DNA of 64,000 nt, taken from the NCBI RefSeq assembly GCF_022605725.1, contig NC_065549.1, positions 1,736,001 to 1,800,000 on the forward strand, written 5' to 3'. Of this stretch, positions 9,130 to 23,140 are shown piece by piece. The stretch comes from Anthonomus grandis grandis. Taxonomy: Eukaryota > Arthropoda > Insecta > Coleoptera > Curculionidae. The position numbers and the translations under genes were made by a program. How positions within the stretch are numbered: position 1 is the stretch's first letter; each line of letters begins with the position of its first letter. The notes beneath the pieces are model-generated. The model was given only the letters and a program-made list of their open reading frames with translations. It was not told where the DNA came from and ran no database searches.

Positions 9130-12100
9130 TATCTTTTGGTGTGTGGAAGAAGTTTATGAGCAGTTAAATGTCTTTTACAGGCAGTCAAAGTACTCTAATT
9201 TGTGGAAATCAATCTAAGGTACTCCTAAGTGTCTGGAAAAAAACTTGGGAAGAATTAGAAAACTCTTACAGGCAGTCAAAGTGCCTCAACTGCTTGGAAA
9301 AGACTCTCAGATACTTTCCAGTACCTGGAAGAGACTTAAGAAGACGAATCTCAGGGGCAGTACAAGTGCCTCAAATGCTTGGAAAAGTATCTCAAATACT
9401 CTCAAGTGACTAGAAGAAGCTTAAGAAGATTTGGAACGTTCTTACAGGCAGTCAAAGTGCCTCATAAGTAGAATAGACTCCCACGTAGGTCCAAGTGCCT
9501 GAAAGAAACTTAAGAAGATTTAAAAGACTCTTACAGGCAGTCAAAGTTCCTCAAATGCCTGGAAAAGACTCTTAAATACTCTCCAGTACCTGGAAGAGAC
9601 TTAAGGAGACTTAGACGGATCTCAGAGGCATTACAAGTGCCTCAAATGCTTGGCAAAGTATCTCAAATACTCCCAAGTGACTAGAAGAAGTTTAAGAAGA
9701 CTTGGAACATTCTCACAGGTAGTCAAAGTGCCTCAAATAAGTAGAATAGACTCCCACATAGGTCCAAGTACCTGAAAGAAACTTAAGAAGATTTAAAAGA
9801 TTCTTATAGGCAGTCAAAGTTCCTCAAATGCCTGGAAAAGACTCGTAGATACTCTCCAGTACCTGGAAGAGACTTAAGAAGACTTAGATGGATCTCAGAG
9901 GCAGTACAAGTGCCTCAAATGCTTGGAAAAGTGTCTCAAATACTCTCAAGTGACTAGAAGAAGCTTAAGAAGACTTGGAACGTTCTTACAGGTAGTCAAA
10001 GTGCATCAAATAAGTAGAATAGACTCCCACATAGGTCCAAGTGCCTGAAAGAAACTTAAGAAGATTTAAAAGACTCTTACAGGCAGTCAAAGTTCCTCAA
10101 ATGCCTGGAAAAGACTCTCAAATACTCTTCAGTATCAGGAAGAGACTTAAGGAAACTTAGACGGATCTCAGAGGCATTACAAGTGCCTCAAATGCTTGGA
10201 AAAGTGTCTCAAATACTCCCAAGTGACTAGAAGAAGCTTAAGAAGACTTGGAACATTCTTACAGGTAGTCAAAGTGCCTCAAATAAGTAGAATAGACTCC
10301 CACATAGGTCCAAGTGCCTGAAAGAAACTTAAGACGATTTGAAAGACTCTTACAGGCAGTCAAAGTTCCTCAAATGCCTGGAAAAGACTCTCCAGTACCT
10401 GGAAGAGACTTAAGGAGACTTAGACGGATCTCAGAGGCATTACAAGTGCCTCAAATGCTTGGAAAAGTGTCTCAAATACTCCCAAGTGACTAGAAGAAGC
10501 CTAAGAAGACTTGGAACATTCTTACAGGCAGTCAAAGTGCCTCAAATAAGTAGAATAGACTCCCACATAGGTCCAAGTGCCTGAAAGAAACTTAAGAAGA
10601 TTTAAAAGACTCTTACAGGCAGTCAAAGTTCCTCAAATGCCTGAAAAAGACTCTCAAATACTCTTCAGTATCAGGAAGAGACTTAAGGAAACTTAGACGG
10701 ATCTCAGAGGCATTACAAGTGCCTCAAATGCTTGGAAAAGTGTCTCAAATACTCCCAAGTGTCTAGAAGAAGCTTAAGAAGATTTGGAACGTTCTTACAG
10801 GCAGTCAAAGTGTCTCAAATAAGTGAAATGGACTCCCAACTATGTCCAAGTGCCTTGAGGAAACTTAAGAAAACTCAGAAGAATCTTAGAGGCAGTTAAA
10901 GTGCTTCAAATGCTTGAAAAAACGTCTCGGATACTTCAGGGTATCTAGAAAAAACTTAAGAAGACTTGGATCATTCTAACAGGCAGTCAAAGTACCTCAA
11001 ATACCTGGAGCAGACTTCCAAATACCTTCAAGTACCTGGCAAGAACTTAAGAAGATTTAGAAGACTCTTACAGGCAGTTAAACTACCTCAAATGCCTGAA
11101 AAAGTGTCTCAGATATTCTCAAGTGTTTAGAAGAAGCTTAAAAAATTGGAACATTCTTATAGACAGTCAAAGAGCCTCAAATGCCTAAAAAAGTGTCTCG
11201 GACACTCCGACGTGTCTAGAAGAAACTTAAGAAGACTTGGAAGATTCTTACAGGCAGTCAAAAAGCTTTAAATGCCTAAAATAGTGTCGGACTACCCTCA
11301 AGTGCTTTGAAATAAGTTTAAAAGGACTTAGTGAAGACTGGAAAAATGTCTCAGATACTCTCAAACGTTTGAAATAAATTTAATAAGACCTAGAAGACTT
11401 TTACAGGTACTTAAACTGCCTCAAATGCCTAGAATAGACTACCAAATACGTTAAAGTATCTGAAAGAAACTTAGGAAGACTTAATAGACTCTTACAGGCC
11501 GTCAAAGTGCGTTAAATGCCTGGAAAAGACTCTTGAATATTCTTAAGTGCCTGGAAGAGGGTTAAGAAGACTTAGAAAGCTCTTACAGGCAGTCAAAGAG
11601 CCTCAAATGCATAAAAAAGTGTCTCAAATACTCTTAAGTGTCTAGAAGAAGCCTTAGAAGACTTAGAAGATTCTTTTAGGTAGTTAAAGTGCTTCAAATG
11701 CCTGGAATAGACTCTCAGATACTCTCCAGTACCTGGAAGAGAATTATAAAGACTTAGAAGACTCTTACAGGCAGTCAAAGAGCCTCAGATGCCTAAAATA
11801 GATTCCCAAATACGTCCAAGTGCTTGAATGAAGCTCAAGAAGACTCTTACAGGTAGTCAAAGAGCCTCAAATGCCTGGAAGTGTGTCTCAGATACTCTCA
11901 AATATGTGGAAGAAATTAAAGAAGCCTTAGAATACTCTTAAAGGTAGTCAGAATGCCTCAAGTGCTTAAAAAGATGTCTCAGATACTTCCAAGTATCTAG
12001 AAGATGCTTAAGAAGACTTGGACAGTACCTGGAAGAGACTTAAGGAGACTTAGACGGATCTCAGAGGCAGCACAAGTGCCTCAAATGCTTGGAAAAGTGT

Positions 12101-13615
12101 CTCAAATACTCCCAAGTGACTAGAAGAAGCTTAAGAAGACTTGGAACATTCTTACAGGCAGTCAAAGTGCCTCAAATAAGTAGAATAGACTCCCACATAG
12201 GTCCAAGTGCCTGAAAGAAACTTAAGAAGACTTAGAAGACTCTTACAGGTAGTCAAAGTTCCTTAAATGCCAGGAAAAGACTCTCAAATACTCTCCAGTA
12301 TCAGGAAGAGACTTAAGGAAACTTAGACGGATCTCAGAGGCAGTACAAGTGCCTCAAATGCTTGGAAAAGTGTCTCAAATACTCCCAAGTGACTAGAAGA
12401 AGACTCAAATAAGTGAAATGGACTCCCAACTATGTCCAAGTGCCTTGAGGAAACTTAAGAAAACTCAGAAGAATCTTAGAGGCAGTTAAAGTGCTTTAAA
12501 TGCTTGAAAAAACGTCTCGGATACTCCTAAATATCTAGAAAAAGCTTAAGTAGACTTGGAACATTCTTATAGGCAGTAAAAATGACTCAAATGTCTGGAA
12601 AAGTGTCTCGGACACTCCGACGTGTCTTGAAGAAACTTAAGAAGACTTGGAAGATTCTTACAGGCAGTCAAAAAGCTTTAAATGCCTAAAATAGTGTCGG
12701 ACTACCCTCAAGTGCTTTGAAATAAGTTTAAGAGGACTTAGTGAAGACTGGAAAAATGTCTCAGATACTCTCAAACATTTGAAACAAATTTAATAAGACT
12801 TTTACAAGTACCTAAACTGCCTCAAATGCCTAGAATACATTAAAGTGTCTGAAAGAAACTTAGGAAGACTTAATAGACTCTTAAAGGCTGTCAAAGTGCT
12901 TCAAATGCCTGGAAAAGATTCTTGAATTTTCTTAAATGCCTGGAAAAGGGTTAAGAAGACTTAGAAAGCTCTTACAGGCATGAGAAAGAGCCTGAAATGC
13001 ATGGAAAAGTGTCTTAAATACTCCCCAAGTGTCTAGAAGAACCCTTAGAAGACTCTTTTAGGTAGTTAAAGTGCTTCAAATGCCTGGAATAGACTCTCAG
13101 ATACTCTCCAGTACCTGGAAGAGAATTAAAAAGACTTAGAAGACTCTTACAGGCAGTCAAAGAGCCTCAAATGCTTTAAAATATGCCTCAAATACTTTAA
13201 GGTGCCTGGAAGAAAGTTAAGATGACTTAGAAGACTCTTACAAGTAGTGAAAGTACCTCAAATGCCTGGAATAGACTCTCAGATACTCTCAAGTGTCTGA
13301 AAGAAGACTTAGAAGACTCTTACAGGCCGTCAATGTGCCTCAAATGCCTGGAAAAGTATCTCAGACACTCCGAAATGTCTAGAAGAAGATTAGGCATACT
13401 TAGAAGGTTAGACTTAGACCAGTTAAGATTCTTACATGTAGTAAGTGCCTTAAATGCCTGTAAAAGTGACTCAGATACTCTCAACTACCTAGAAGAGACT
13501 TAGAATTTTTTTACAGGTAGTAAAAGTGCCTCAAATTCCTAGGAAAGACTTAGACGACTCTTATAGGCATCCAAATTGCCTTAAATGCCTGGAATAGTTT
13601 TAGGGAATTTCTTAG
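9130..13615. repeat. 91-bp satellite with 273-bp higher-order repeat
   Basis: The basic unit is about 91 bases, with landmarks CTTACAGGCAGTCAAAGTGC, CTCAAATGCCTGGAAAAG, a CTCTCAAATACTC-like stretch, AAGTACCTGGAAGAGACTTA and AAGAAGACTTAGAAGAC. From about 9.3 to 10.8 kb three unit types alternate. The marker GTAGAATAGACTCCCAC recurs at about 9468, 9741, 10014, 10288 and 10550, giving a 273-bp higher-order period with one copy about 12 bp short. The same register returns at 12.0-12.4 kb. Later units are more diverged. About 49 monomers fit in the block. The ORFs inside are artefacts of repeat periodicity. Confidence 0.9.
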
Positions 13616-14744
13616 AAATAAAAAAAAAACCCCAACACAAACCGACTTCTTACTCCGCACCCCACTCACATAATAACACCATCGCATCGATTTATTCCCT
13701 TAAATAATTCAACTTATTTTTATTTTCTTCGTTAAGTTTAACTTGCAAGTAATATTATAGAATTTATAACGGAGTGGCCTCGTTAATTGCATTCTGGAAA
13801 CTATTGAAGTTACAACACTTCATTATCCCCTGAATATTTCAGACTAAAAGGGGGTAAAGTTTCCTACTGAATAAATCAGGATTTTAAAGAAACTTGCTTA
13901 TCGTTGTTTTTTCATTGAATAATTAAATCTATTGCCGCAATAAAAATGTACGGGCGAAATCCTTGCAGTATACTGTTAATAAAACGATAAATTTTCCTGT
14001 TTGACTTAAGTGGATCTGATACTCTTTTGGGTTGTGCATTATTACTTATATAAAGAATCAAGTAATTGCTTTTAAAATTATTAACGAATATGCAGCTATA
14101 AAGCAAATCTCTTAAAAGAAAAAAAAATTTAATCTAGAATATAAACGCCGCACTCGAATATGGGCCCAGGCTTACACCGGCTACCCCTAAAAATTGCCAC
14201 CATAAATAATACTTTATTAATTTTTATATTATGTTCTCGGCGCCAGCAGGATTTTTACTTTTTTTTTAATTTCTCGCTTTTCCCTTTTTTTTTTGTTAAT
14301 TCGCCCGCTTGTTATATATTCTTTCGACGACATAAATTTCTCTTGATTGTTGTAATCAAATCGGCGAGGGAGGGTCGGTATACGGCGAGTTTAAAGGGTT
14401 AGAGGGTGTTTAGTAAAGGTTTCCTGTATATAATTCGATCTATCTAAGCCAGATATCCCTTAGAAGCTGGATTAACAAGGGAAAGAGACATTAGGGAGCA
14501 AATTCTCAATTTTCATGGATAATCATTGAGAAGTCAAAAGAGTTCTATACTTCCACTTATTAATTTTTTGTCAATTATAGCAAAGCTTTGGATAACGTAA
14601 GATGACATAGATACGACTTACCAGATACTTTAGGGGGTGGTTATGGTGGTATTAGTTCAAGAAGCTTACCTGAAAAAGAAATTTTACATTAGTTATTGAA
14701 GATGCTTTAAAAATTGTGCATTAAAAACATCCCTTAATGAATTT
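13616..14744. other. Unique spacer between two satellite arrays
   Basis: No repeat period is seen. Parts such as 13640-13690 and 14150-14400 are less AT-rich. Short ORFs occur but resemble no family. The segment is a natural unique anchor between the 91-bp and 175-bp satellites. Confidence 0.35.
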
Positions 14745-17700
14745 GCTTGTACGATTGTTATTATTTAAAATAGAAGGGTAGTTTGTAAGGGTAGTTTGTA
14801 GGAGGTGAATAAAGGTGTGTTTTATGTATCTACAGATTTTTTGAGAAATGATTCGTTTTTCAGAAATTTTCAAAAAACTGACAGCAGGTGTAACTTAAGA
14901 AGACCATGTAACAAATTTCATTATAAAATTGTTACTATTGAAGATAGAAGGACAATTTAAAATTTATTGGGTAACAGGTGAATGGAGCTAAGTTTTATGT
15001 ATCCACACATTTTTTTAAAAAATATTAGTTTTTGAGAAAATTTGAAATAAGTGACTCAGCAGGTGTAACATGAAAAGACCCTGTAACAAATTTTATTATA
15101 AAATTGTTACTGTTAAAGATAGAAGGACAATTTAAAAACTATTGGGTAACTGGTGAATAAAGGTAAGTTTTATCTACTTACACATTTTTTTGAGAAATTA
15201 TTAGTTTTTGAGAAATTTCCAAAAAAGTGACTCTGAAGGTGTAACATGAAAATGCATTGTAACAAAATTTATTATAAAATTGTTACTATAAAAGATAGAA
15301 GAACAATTTAAAAACTATTGGGTAACAGATAAATGGAGGTAAGTTTTATGTATTTACACATTTTTTGAAAAACTATTAGTTTTTGAGAAATTTAAAAAAA
15401 GTGACTCGGCAGGTCTAACATGAAAAGACCCTGTAACAAATTTCATTATAAAATTGTTACTATTGAAGATAGAAGGACAATTTAAAAACTATTGGGTAAC
15501 AGGTAAATGGAGGTAATTTTTATGTATTTACACATTTTTTGAGAAATTATTAGTTTTTGAGAAATTTTCAAAAAAGTGACTCGGCGGGTCTAACATGAAA
15601 AGACCCTGTAACAAATTTCATTATAAAATTGTTACTATTGAAGATAGAAGGACAATTTAAAAACTATTGGGTAACAGATAAATGGAGGTAAGTTTTATGT
15701 ACTTACACATTTTTTGAAAAATTATTAGTTTTTGAGAAATTTTCAAAAAAGTGACTCGGCAGGTCTAACATGAAAAGACCCTGTAACAAATTTCATTATA
15801 AAATTGTTACTATTAAGGATAGAAGGACAATTTAAAAATTATTGGGTAACAGGTAAATGGAGCTAAGTTTTATGTATCTATACATTTTTTGAGAAATTAT
15901 TAGTTTTTGAGAAATTTAAAAAAAGTGACTCGGCAGGTCTAACATGAAAAGACCCTGTAACAAATTTCATTATAAAATTGTTACTAATGAAGATAGAAGG
16001 ACAATTTAAAAATTATTGGGTAACAAATAAATGGAGGTAAGTTTTATGTATTTACACATTTTTTGAAAAACTATTAGTTTTTGAGAAATTTAAAAAAAAG
16101 TGACTCGGCAGGTCTAACATGAAAAGACCCTGTAACAAATTTCATTATAAAATTGTTACTATTAAAGATAGAAGGACAATTTAAAAACTATTGGGTAACA
16201 GATAAATGGAGGTAAGTTTTATGTATTTACACATTTTTTGAAAAACTATTAGTTTTTGAGAAATTTAAAAAAAAGTGACTCGGCAGGTCTAACATGAAAA
16301 GACCCTGTAACAAATTTCATTATAAAATTGTTACTATTAAAGATAGAAAGACAATTTAAAAAATATTGGGTAACAGGTAAATGGAGGTAAGTTTTATATA
16401 TTTACATAGTTTTTGAGAAATTATTAGTTTTTGAGAAATTTTCAAAACAGTCACTTGGCAGGTGTAACATGAAAAGACCCTGTAACAAATTTCATTATAA
16501 AATTGTTACTATTGAAGATAGAAGGACAATTTAAAATTTATTGGGTAACAGGTGAATGGAGCTAAGTTTTATGTATCCACACATTTTTTGCGAAATTATT
16601 TGTTTTTGAGAAAATTTTAAAAAAGTGACTCGGCAGGTGTAACATAAAAAGACCCTGTAACAAATTTCATTATAAAATTGTTACTATTGAAGATAGAAGG
16701 ACAATTTAAAAACTATTGGGTAACAGGTAAATGGAGCTAAGTCTTATGTATCTACAAATTTTTTGGGAAATTATTAGTTTTTTAGAAAATTTGAAATAAG
16801 TGACTCGTCAGGTGCAGTTTGAAAATGCATTGTAACAAATTTTGTTATAAAATTGTTACTGTTTAAGATAAAAAGACAATTTAAAAAATATTGAGTAACA
16901 GGTAAATAGAAGTAACTTTTATCTACCTACACATTTTTTGAGAAATTATTAGCTTTTGAGAAATTTTCAAAAAAGTGACTCAGCAGGTGTAACATGAAAA
17001 GACCCTGTAACAAATTTCATTATAAAATTGTTACTATTGAAGATAGAAGGAAAATTTAAAAACTATTGGGTAACAGGTGAATGGAGCTAAATTTTATGTA
17101 TCTATACATTTTTTGAGAAATTATTAGTTTTTAAGAAATTTTGAAATAAGTGACTCGTCAGGTGCAATTTGAAAATGCCTTGTAACAAATTTTATTATAA
17201 AATTGTTACTGTTAAAGATAAAAAGACAATTTAAAAAATATTAGGTAACAGGTAAATGGAGCTAAGTTTTATGTATTTACACATTTTTTGAAAAATGATT
17301 AGTTTTTGCGAAATTGTCAAAAAAGTGACTCAGTAGGTGTAACATAAGAAGACCCTGTAACAAATTTCATTATAAAATTGTTATTATTGAAGATAGAAAG
17401 ATAATTTAAGAAATATTGGGTAACAGGTAAATGGAAGTAACTTTCATCTACTTACATATTTTTTGAGAAATTATTAGTTTTTGAGAAATTGTCAAAAAAG
17501 TGACTCAGCAGGTGTAACATGAAAAGACCCTGTAACAAATTTCATTATAAAATTGTCACTATTGAAGATAGAAGGACAATTTTAAAACTATTGGGTAACA
17601 GGTAAATGGAGGTAAGTTTTATATATTTACATATTTTTTGAGAAATTATTAGTTTTTGCGAAATTTTCAAAAAACTGATAGCAGGTGTAACTTAAGAAGA

Positions 17701-20490
17701 CCATGTAACAAATTTCATTATAAAATTGTTAATATTGAAGATAGAAGGACATTTTAAAAACTATTGGGTAACAGGTGAATGGAGCTAAGTTTTATGTATC
17801 TACAAATTTTTTGAGAAATTATTAGTTTTTGAGAAAATTTGAAATAAGTGACTCGTCAGGTGCAGTTTGAAAATGCCTTGTAACAAGTTTCATTATAAAA
17901 TTGTTACTGTTAAAGATAAAAAGACAATTTGAAAAATATTAGGTAACAAGTAATTGGAGGTAATTTTTATGTATTTACACATTCTTTGAGAAATTATTAG
18001 TTTTTGAGAAATTTTCAAAAAAGTGACTCGGCGGGTCTAACATGAAAAGACTCTGTAACAAATTTCATTATAAAATTGTTACTATTGAAGATAGAAGGAC
18101 AATTTAAAAACTATTGGGTAACAGGTGAATAAAAGTAAGTTTTATCTACTTACACATTTTTTTGAGAAATTATTAGTTTTTGAGAAATTTCCAAAAAAGT
18201 GACTCTGAAGGTGTAACATGAAAATGCATTGTAACAAAATTTATTATAAAATTGTTACTATAAAAGAAAAAAGAACAATTTAAAAACTATTGGGTAACAG
18301 ATAAATGGAGGTAAGTTTTATGCATTTACAAATTTTTTGAAAAATTATTAGTTTTTGAGAAAATTTGAAATAAGTGACTCGTCAGGTGCAGTTTGAAAAT
18401 GCCTTGTAACAAATTTCATTATAAAATTGTTACTATTAAAGATAGAAAGACAATTTAAAAAATATTGGGCAACAGGTAAATGGAGGTAAGTTTTATGTAT
18501 TTACACATTTTTTGAAAAATTATTAGTTTTTGAGAAATTTTCAAAAAAGTGACTCGGCAGGTGTAACATGAAAAGATCCTGTAACAAATTTCATTATAAA
18601 ATTGTTACTATAAAAGATAGAAGGACAATTTAAAAACTGTTGGGTAACAGGTGAATGGAGCTAAGTTTTATGTATCCACACATTTTTTCGGAAATTATTA
18701 GTTTTTGAGAAATTTTGAAATAAGTGACTCGTCAGGTGCAATTTGAAAATGACTTGTAACAAATTTTATTATAAAATTGTTACTATTAAAGATAGAAAGA
18801 CAATTTAAAAAATATTGGGCAACAGGTAAATGGAGGTAAGTTTTATGTATTTACACATTTTTTGAGAAATTATTAGTTTTTGCGAAATTTTCAAAAAAGT
18901 GACTCGGCAGGTGTAACATGAAAAGATCCTGTAACAAATTTCATTATAAAATTGTTACTATAAAAGATAGAAGGACAATTTAAAAACTATTGGGTAACTG
19001 GTGAATAAAGGTAAGTTTTATCTACTTACACATTTTTTTGAAAAATTATTAGTTTTTGAGAAATTTCCAAAAAAGTGACTCTGAAGGTGTAACATGAAAA
19101 TGCATTGTAACAAAATTTATTATAAAATTGTTACTATAAAAGATAGAAGAACAATTTAAAAACTATTGGGTAACAGATAAATGGAGGTAAGTTTTATGTA
19201 TTTACACATTTTTTGAAAAACTATTAGTTTTTGAGAAATTTAAAAAAAGTGACTCGGCAGGTCTAACATGAAAAGACCCTGTAACAAATTTCATTATAAA
19301 ATTGTTACTATTGAAGATAGAAGGACAATTTAAAAACTATTGGGTAACAGGTAAATGGAGGTAAGTTTTATGTATTTACACATTTTTTGAAAAATTATTA
19401 GTTTTTGAGAAATTTTCAAAAAAGTGACTCAACAGGTGTAACATAAAAAGTCCCTGTAACAAATCTCATTATAAAATTGTTACTGTTAAAGATAGAAAGA
19501 CAATTTGAAAAATATTAGGTAACAAGTAAATGGAGGTAAGTTTTATGTATTTACACATTTTTTGGGAAATTATTAGTTTTTGAGATATTTTCAAAAAAGT
19601 GACTCAACAGGTGCACCATGAAAAGACCCTGTAACAAATTTCATTATAAAATTGTTACTATTAAAGATAGAAGGACAATTTAAAAACTATTGGGTAACAG
19701 GTGAATGGAGCTAAGTTTTATGTATCCACACATTTTTTTAAAAAATATTAGTTTTTGAGAAATTTAAAAAAAGTGACTCGGCAGGTCTAACATGAAAAGA
19801 CCCTGTAACAAATTTCATTATAAAATTGTTACTATTGAAGATAGAAGGACAATTTAAAAACTATTGGGTAACAGGTAAATGGAGGTAAGTTTTATATATT
19901 TACAAATTTTTTGAGAAATTATTAGTTTTTGAGAAAATTTGAAATAAGTGACTCGTCAGGTGCAGTTTGAAAATGCCTTGTAACAAATTTCATTATAAAA
20001 TTGTTACTATTGAAGATAGAAGGACAATTTAAAAACTATTGGGTAACAGGTAAATGAAGGTAAGTTTTATGTATTTACACATTTTTTGAAAAATTATTAG
20101 TTTTTGAGAAATTTTCAAAAAAGTGACTTAACAGGTGTAACATAAAAAGTCCCTGTAATAAATCTCATTATAAAATTGTTACTGTTAAAGATAGAAAGAC
20201 AATTTGAAAAATATTAGGTAACAAGTAAATGGAGGTAAGTTTTATGTATTTACACATTTTTTGGGAAATTATTAGTTTTTGAGATATTTTCAAAAAAGTG
20301 ACTCAACAGGTGCACCATGAAAAGACCCTGTAACAAATTTCATTATAAAATTGTTACTATTAAAGATAGAAGGACAATTTAAAAACTATTGGGTAACAGG
20401 TGAATGGAGCTAAGTTTTATGTATCCACACATTTTTTTAAAAAATATTAGTTTTTGAGAAATATTAAAAAATGTGACTCGACCCTTGTAG
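14745..20490 (+). repeat. 175-bp satellite array, about 33 monomers
   Basis: The unit reads AGACCCTGTAACAAATTTCA, then TTATAAAATTGTTACTATTG, then AAGATAGAAGGACAATTTAA, then TTGGGTAACAGGTAAATGG, then TTTTATGTATTTACACATTT, then a GAAATTATTAGTTTTTGAGA stretch, then AAAAAAGTGACTCGGCAGG. The start AGACCC falls at 15426, 15601, 15776 and 15950, a period of 174-175. Several monomer types exist (AGACCCTG, ATGCATTG and ATGCCTTG at the same position) and recur in blocks. A four-monomer block near 19436 is repeated 699 bases later. The array ends abruptly at about 20490. No coding function is seen. Confidence 0.95.
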
Positions 20491-20675
20491 TGACTGACAT
20501 GGAAATGCCACTCACCAAATTTCATGGTAAAATTATTATTTGACATAGAATCATGATTTAAAAAATATAATTAAAAAACTATTTTTCGTTAAATTTAGTT
20601 TTCCTAACCTAACCTGTAAAAAATAAGATAAAACACGTATTTAGCATAACTCAAAGTTACTTAACCTCAACAACT

Positions 20676-23140
20676 TTTAGTTTTCGACGCATATCAAAAA
20701 AAATTTACTTATAGTCCAGGATTTTGAAGTTATATCCAAATATTTTAAAGAAAATTCTACTTATTTGAAAAAGTAATTTATTTTATTCCAGGCTTTTGGA
20801 TAAATTCCAGAAACTTCACAGATATGTCAGGTATTTCAAATAATGTTTCAAAACTTCTTGTCTTTTCTAATTTTGTTCCAATTTGACTTTTTTTGTGCAT
20901 ATTTCTATAAATTTTAAGCAAATTTCAGGTATTTGAAATAATATCTTAATGACTACCATAAGCGTTTTTTATCATTTCTAATTTTATTTAACTTTGACGT
21001 AATTTTCATCTCATTCCAAGCCTTTGAAACGGTTTAATATGTCTTCCAGGCAATTGAAATAATTTGTTATTTTATTCCAGGCGTTTCAGGTAATTTCAAA
21101 TTTTATTTCAGGCATTTTGAAATCATTGTTAATGTCTTTTATGCAGGAATTTCAGTTGTTTTTGTAGTTTTTCCACATATATTAAAAATTAATTTATATT
21201 TCAGAATTTTGAAGTCACAACCAGAAATTTTAAACAAATTCCAGTTATTTGAAGAAACTTTTTATTTTATTTTTGGTTTTTAGGGACATTTCTATACATT
21301 TCAATCAAATTTTAGGTATTTGAAATAATATCTTAGGACTACCATAAGCGTTTCTTATCATTTCTAATTTTATTAAACTTTGACGTAATTTTTATCTCAT
21401 TCCAGGCCTTTAAAACGGTTTTATATGTCTTCCAGGTAATTGAAACAATTTGATATTTTATTCAGGTAATTTCAAATTTATTTTAGATATTTTGGCATCA
21501 TTTTTAGTGTCTTTTGTCCAGGAATTTCAATCATCTTTATAGTTTTTCCACATATTTAAAAAAATAACTTATATTCCAAAATTTTGAAGTCACATCCAGA
21601 AATATTAAGGAAAATCCAGCTATTTGAAGTAAGTTTTAATTTTATTCTTGGTTTTTAGGGACATTTCTATAAATTTCAATCAAATTTCAGGTATTTGAAA
21701 TAATATCTTAGGACTACCGTAAGTATTTCTTATCATTTCTAATTTTATTTAACTTTGACATTTTCATCTCCTTTCAGGCATTTGAAACGGTTTTATGTCT
21801 TCCAGGCAATTGAAACAATTTGATATTTTATTCCAGGCGTTTCAGGTAATTTCAAATTTTATTTCAGGCATTCTGGAATCATTTTTATTGTCTTTTATCC
21901 AATAATTTCAATCGTTTTTATAGTTTTTCCACATATTTAAAAAATATACTTATATTCCAAAATTTGAAAGTCACAGCCAGAAATTTTAAGGAAAATCCAG
22001 CTATTTGAAGTAAGTTTTAATTTTATTCTTGGTTTTTAGGGATATTTCTATACATTTCAATCAAATTTCAGGTATTTGAAATAATATCTTAGGACTACCA
22101 TAAGCGTTTCTTATCATTTCTAATTTTATTAAACTTTGACGTAATTTTTATCTCATTCCGGGCCTTTGAAACGGTTTTATATGTCTTCCAGGCAATTGAA
22201 ATAATTTGATATTTTATTCCAGGCATTTCAGGTAATTTCAAATTTTATTTCAGGCATTTTGGAATAATTTTTATTGTCTTTTATCCAGAAATTTCAATCG
22301 TTTTTATAGTTTTTCCACATATTTAAAAAATAATTTATATTCGAGAATTTTGAAGTAACATCCAAAAATTTTAAAGAAATTCCAGTTATTTGAAGAAACT
22401 TTTTATTTTATTTTTGGTTTTTAGGGACATTTCTATACATTTTAAGCAAATTTCAGGTATTTGAAATAATATCTTAGGACTACCATAAGCATTTCTTACC
22501 ATTTCTAATTTTATTTAATTTTAACGTACTTTTCATTTCAAGCTTTTAAAACGGTTTTATATGTCTTCCAGGCAATTGAAATAATTTTTCATTTTATTTC
22601 AGGTAATTTCAAATTTTATTTCAGGCATTTTGGCATCATTTTTAGTGTTTTTTGTCCAGGAATTTTAATCATCTTTATAGTTTTTCCACATATTTCCAAA
22701 ATGAATTTAAATTTCAAAATTTTAAAGTCACAACCAGAAATTTTAAAGAAATTCCAGTTACTTGAAGAAACTTTTTATTTTAATCTTGGTTTTTAGGGAC
22801 ATTTCTATAAATTTCAAGTAAATTTCAGGTATTTGAAATGATGTCTTAGGACTACCATAAGCGTTTCTTATCATTTTTAATTTTATTTAACTTTGACGTA
22901 ATTTTCATCTCATTCCAGGCCTTTAAAACGGTTTTATATGTCTTCCAGGCAATTGAAATAATTTGATATTTTATTCCAGGCATTTCAGGTCATTTCAAAT
23001 TTTATTTCAGGCATTCTAGAATCATTTTTAATGTTTTTTATACAGGAATTTCAATCGTTTTTATAGTTTTTCCACGTTTATAAAAAATTATACTTTTCGA
23101 GAATTTTGAAGTCACATCCAGAAATTTCAATAAAAATACA
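20676..23140 (+). repeat. ~378-bp tandem repeat, about six copies
   Basis: The marker TAGTTTTTCCACATAT falls at about 21165, 21541, 21919, 22308, 22679 and 23064, giving spacings of 371-389. Each unit contains GGACTACCATAAGCGTTTCT, several TTCCAGGCxTTTGAAA motifs and GGTATTTGAAATAATATCTT. The copies are diverged and vary in length, so the array is older than the 175-bp array next to it. Confidence 0.85.

Noticed and set aside
9168..13615. Open frames in the 91-bp satellite as genes
   Set aside because: They follow the repeat period, lack domains and change frame with each indel between monomers.
20603..20616. CCTAACCTAACCT resembling insect telomere repeat
   Set aside because: Only about two and a half units; no array, so chance is enough.
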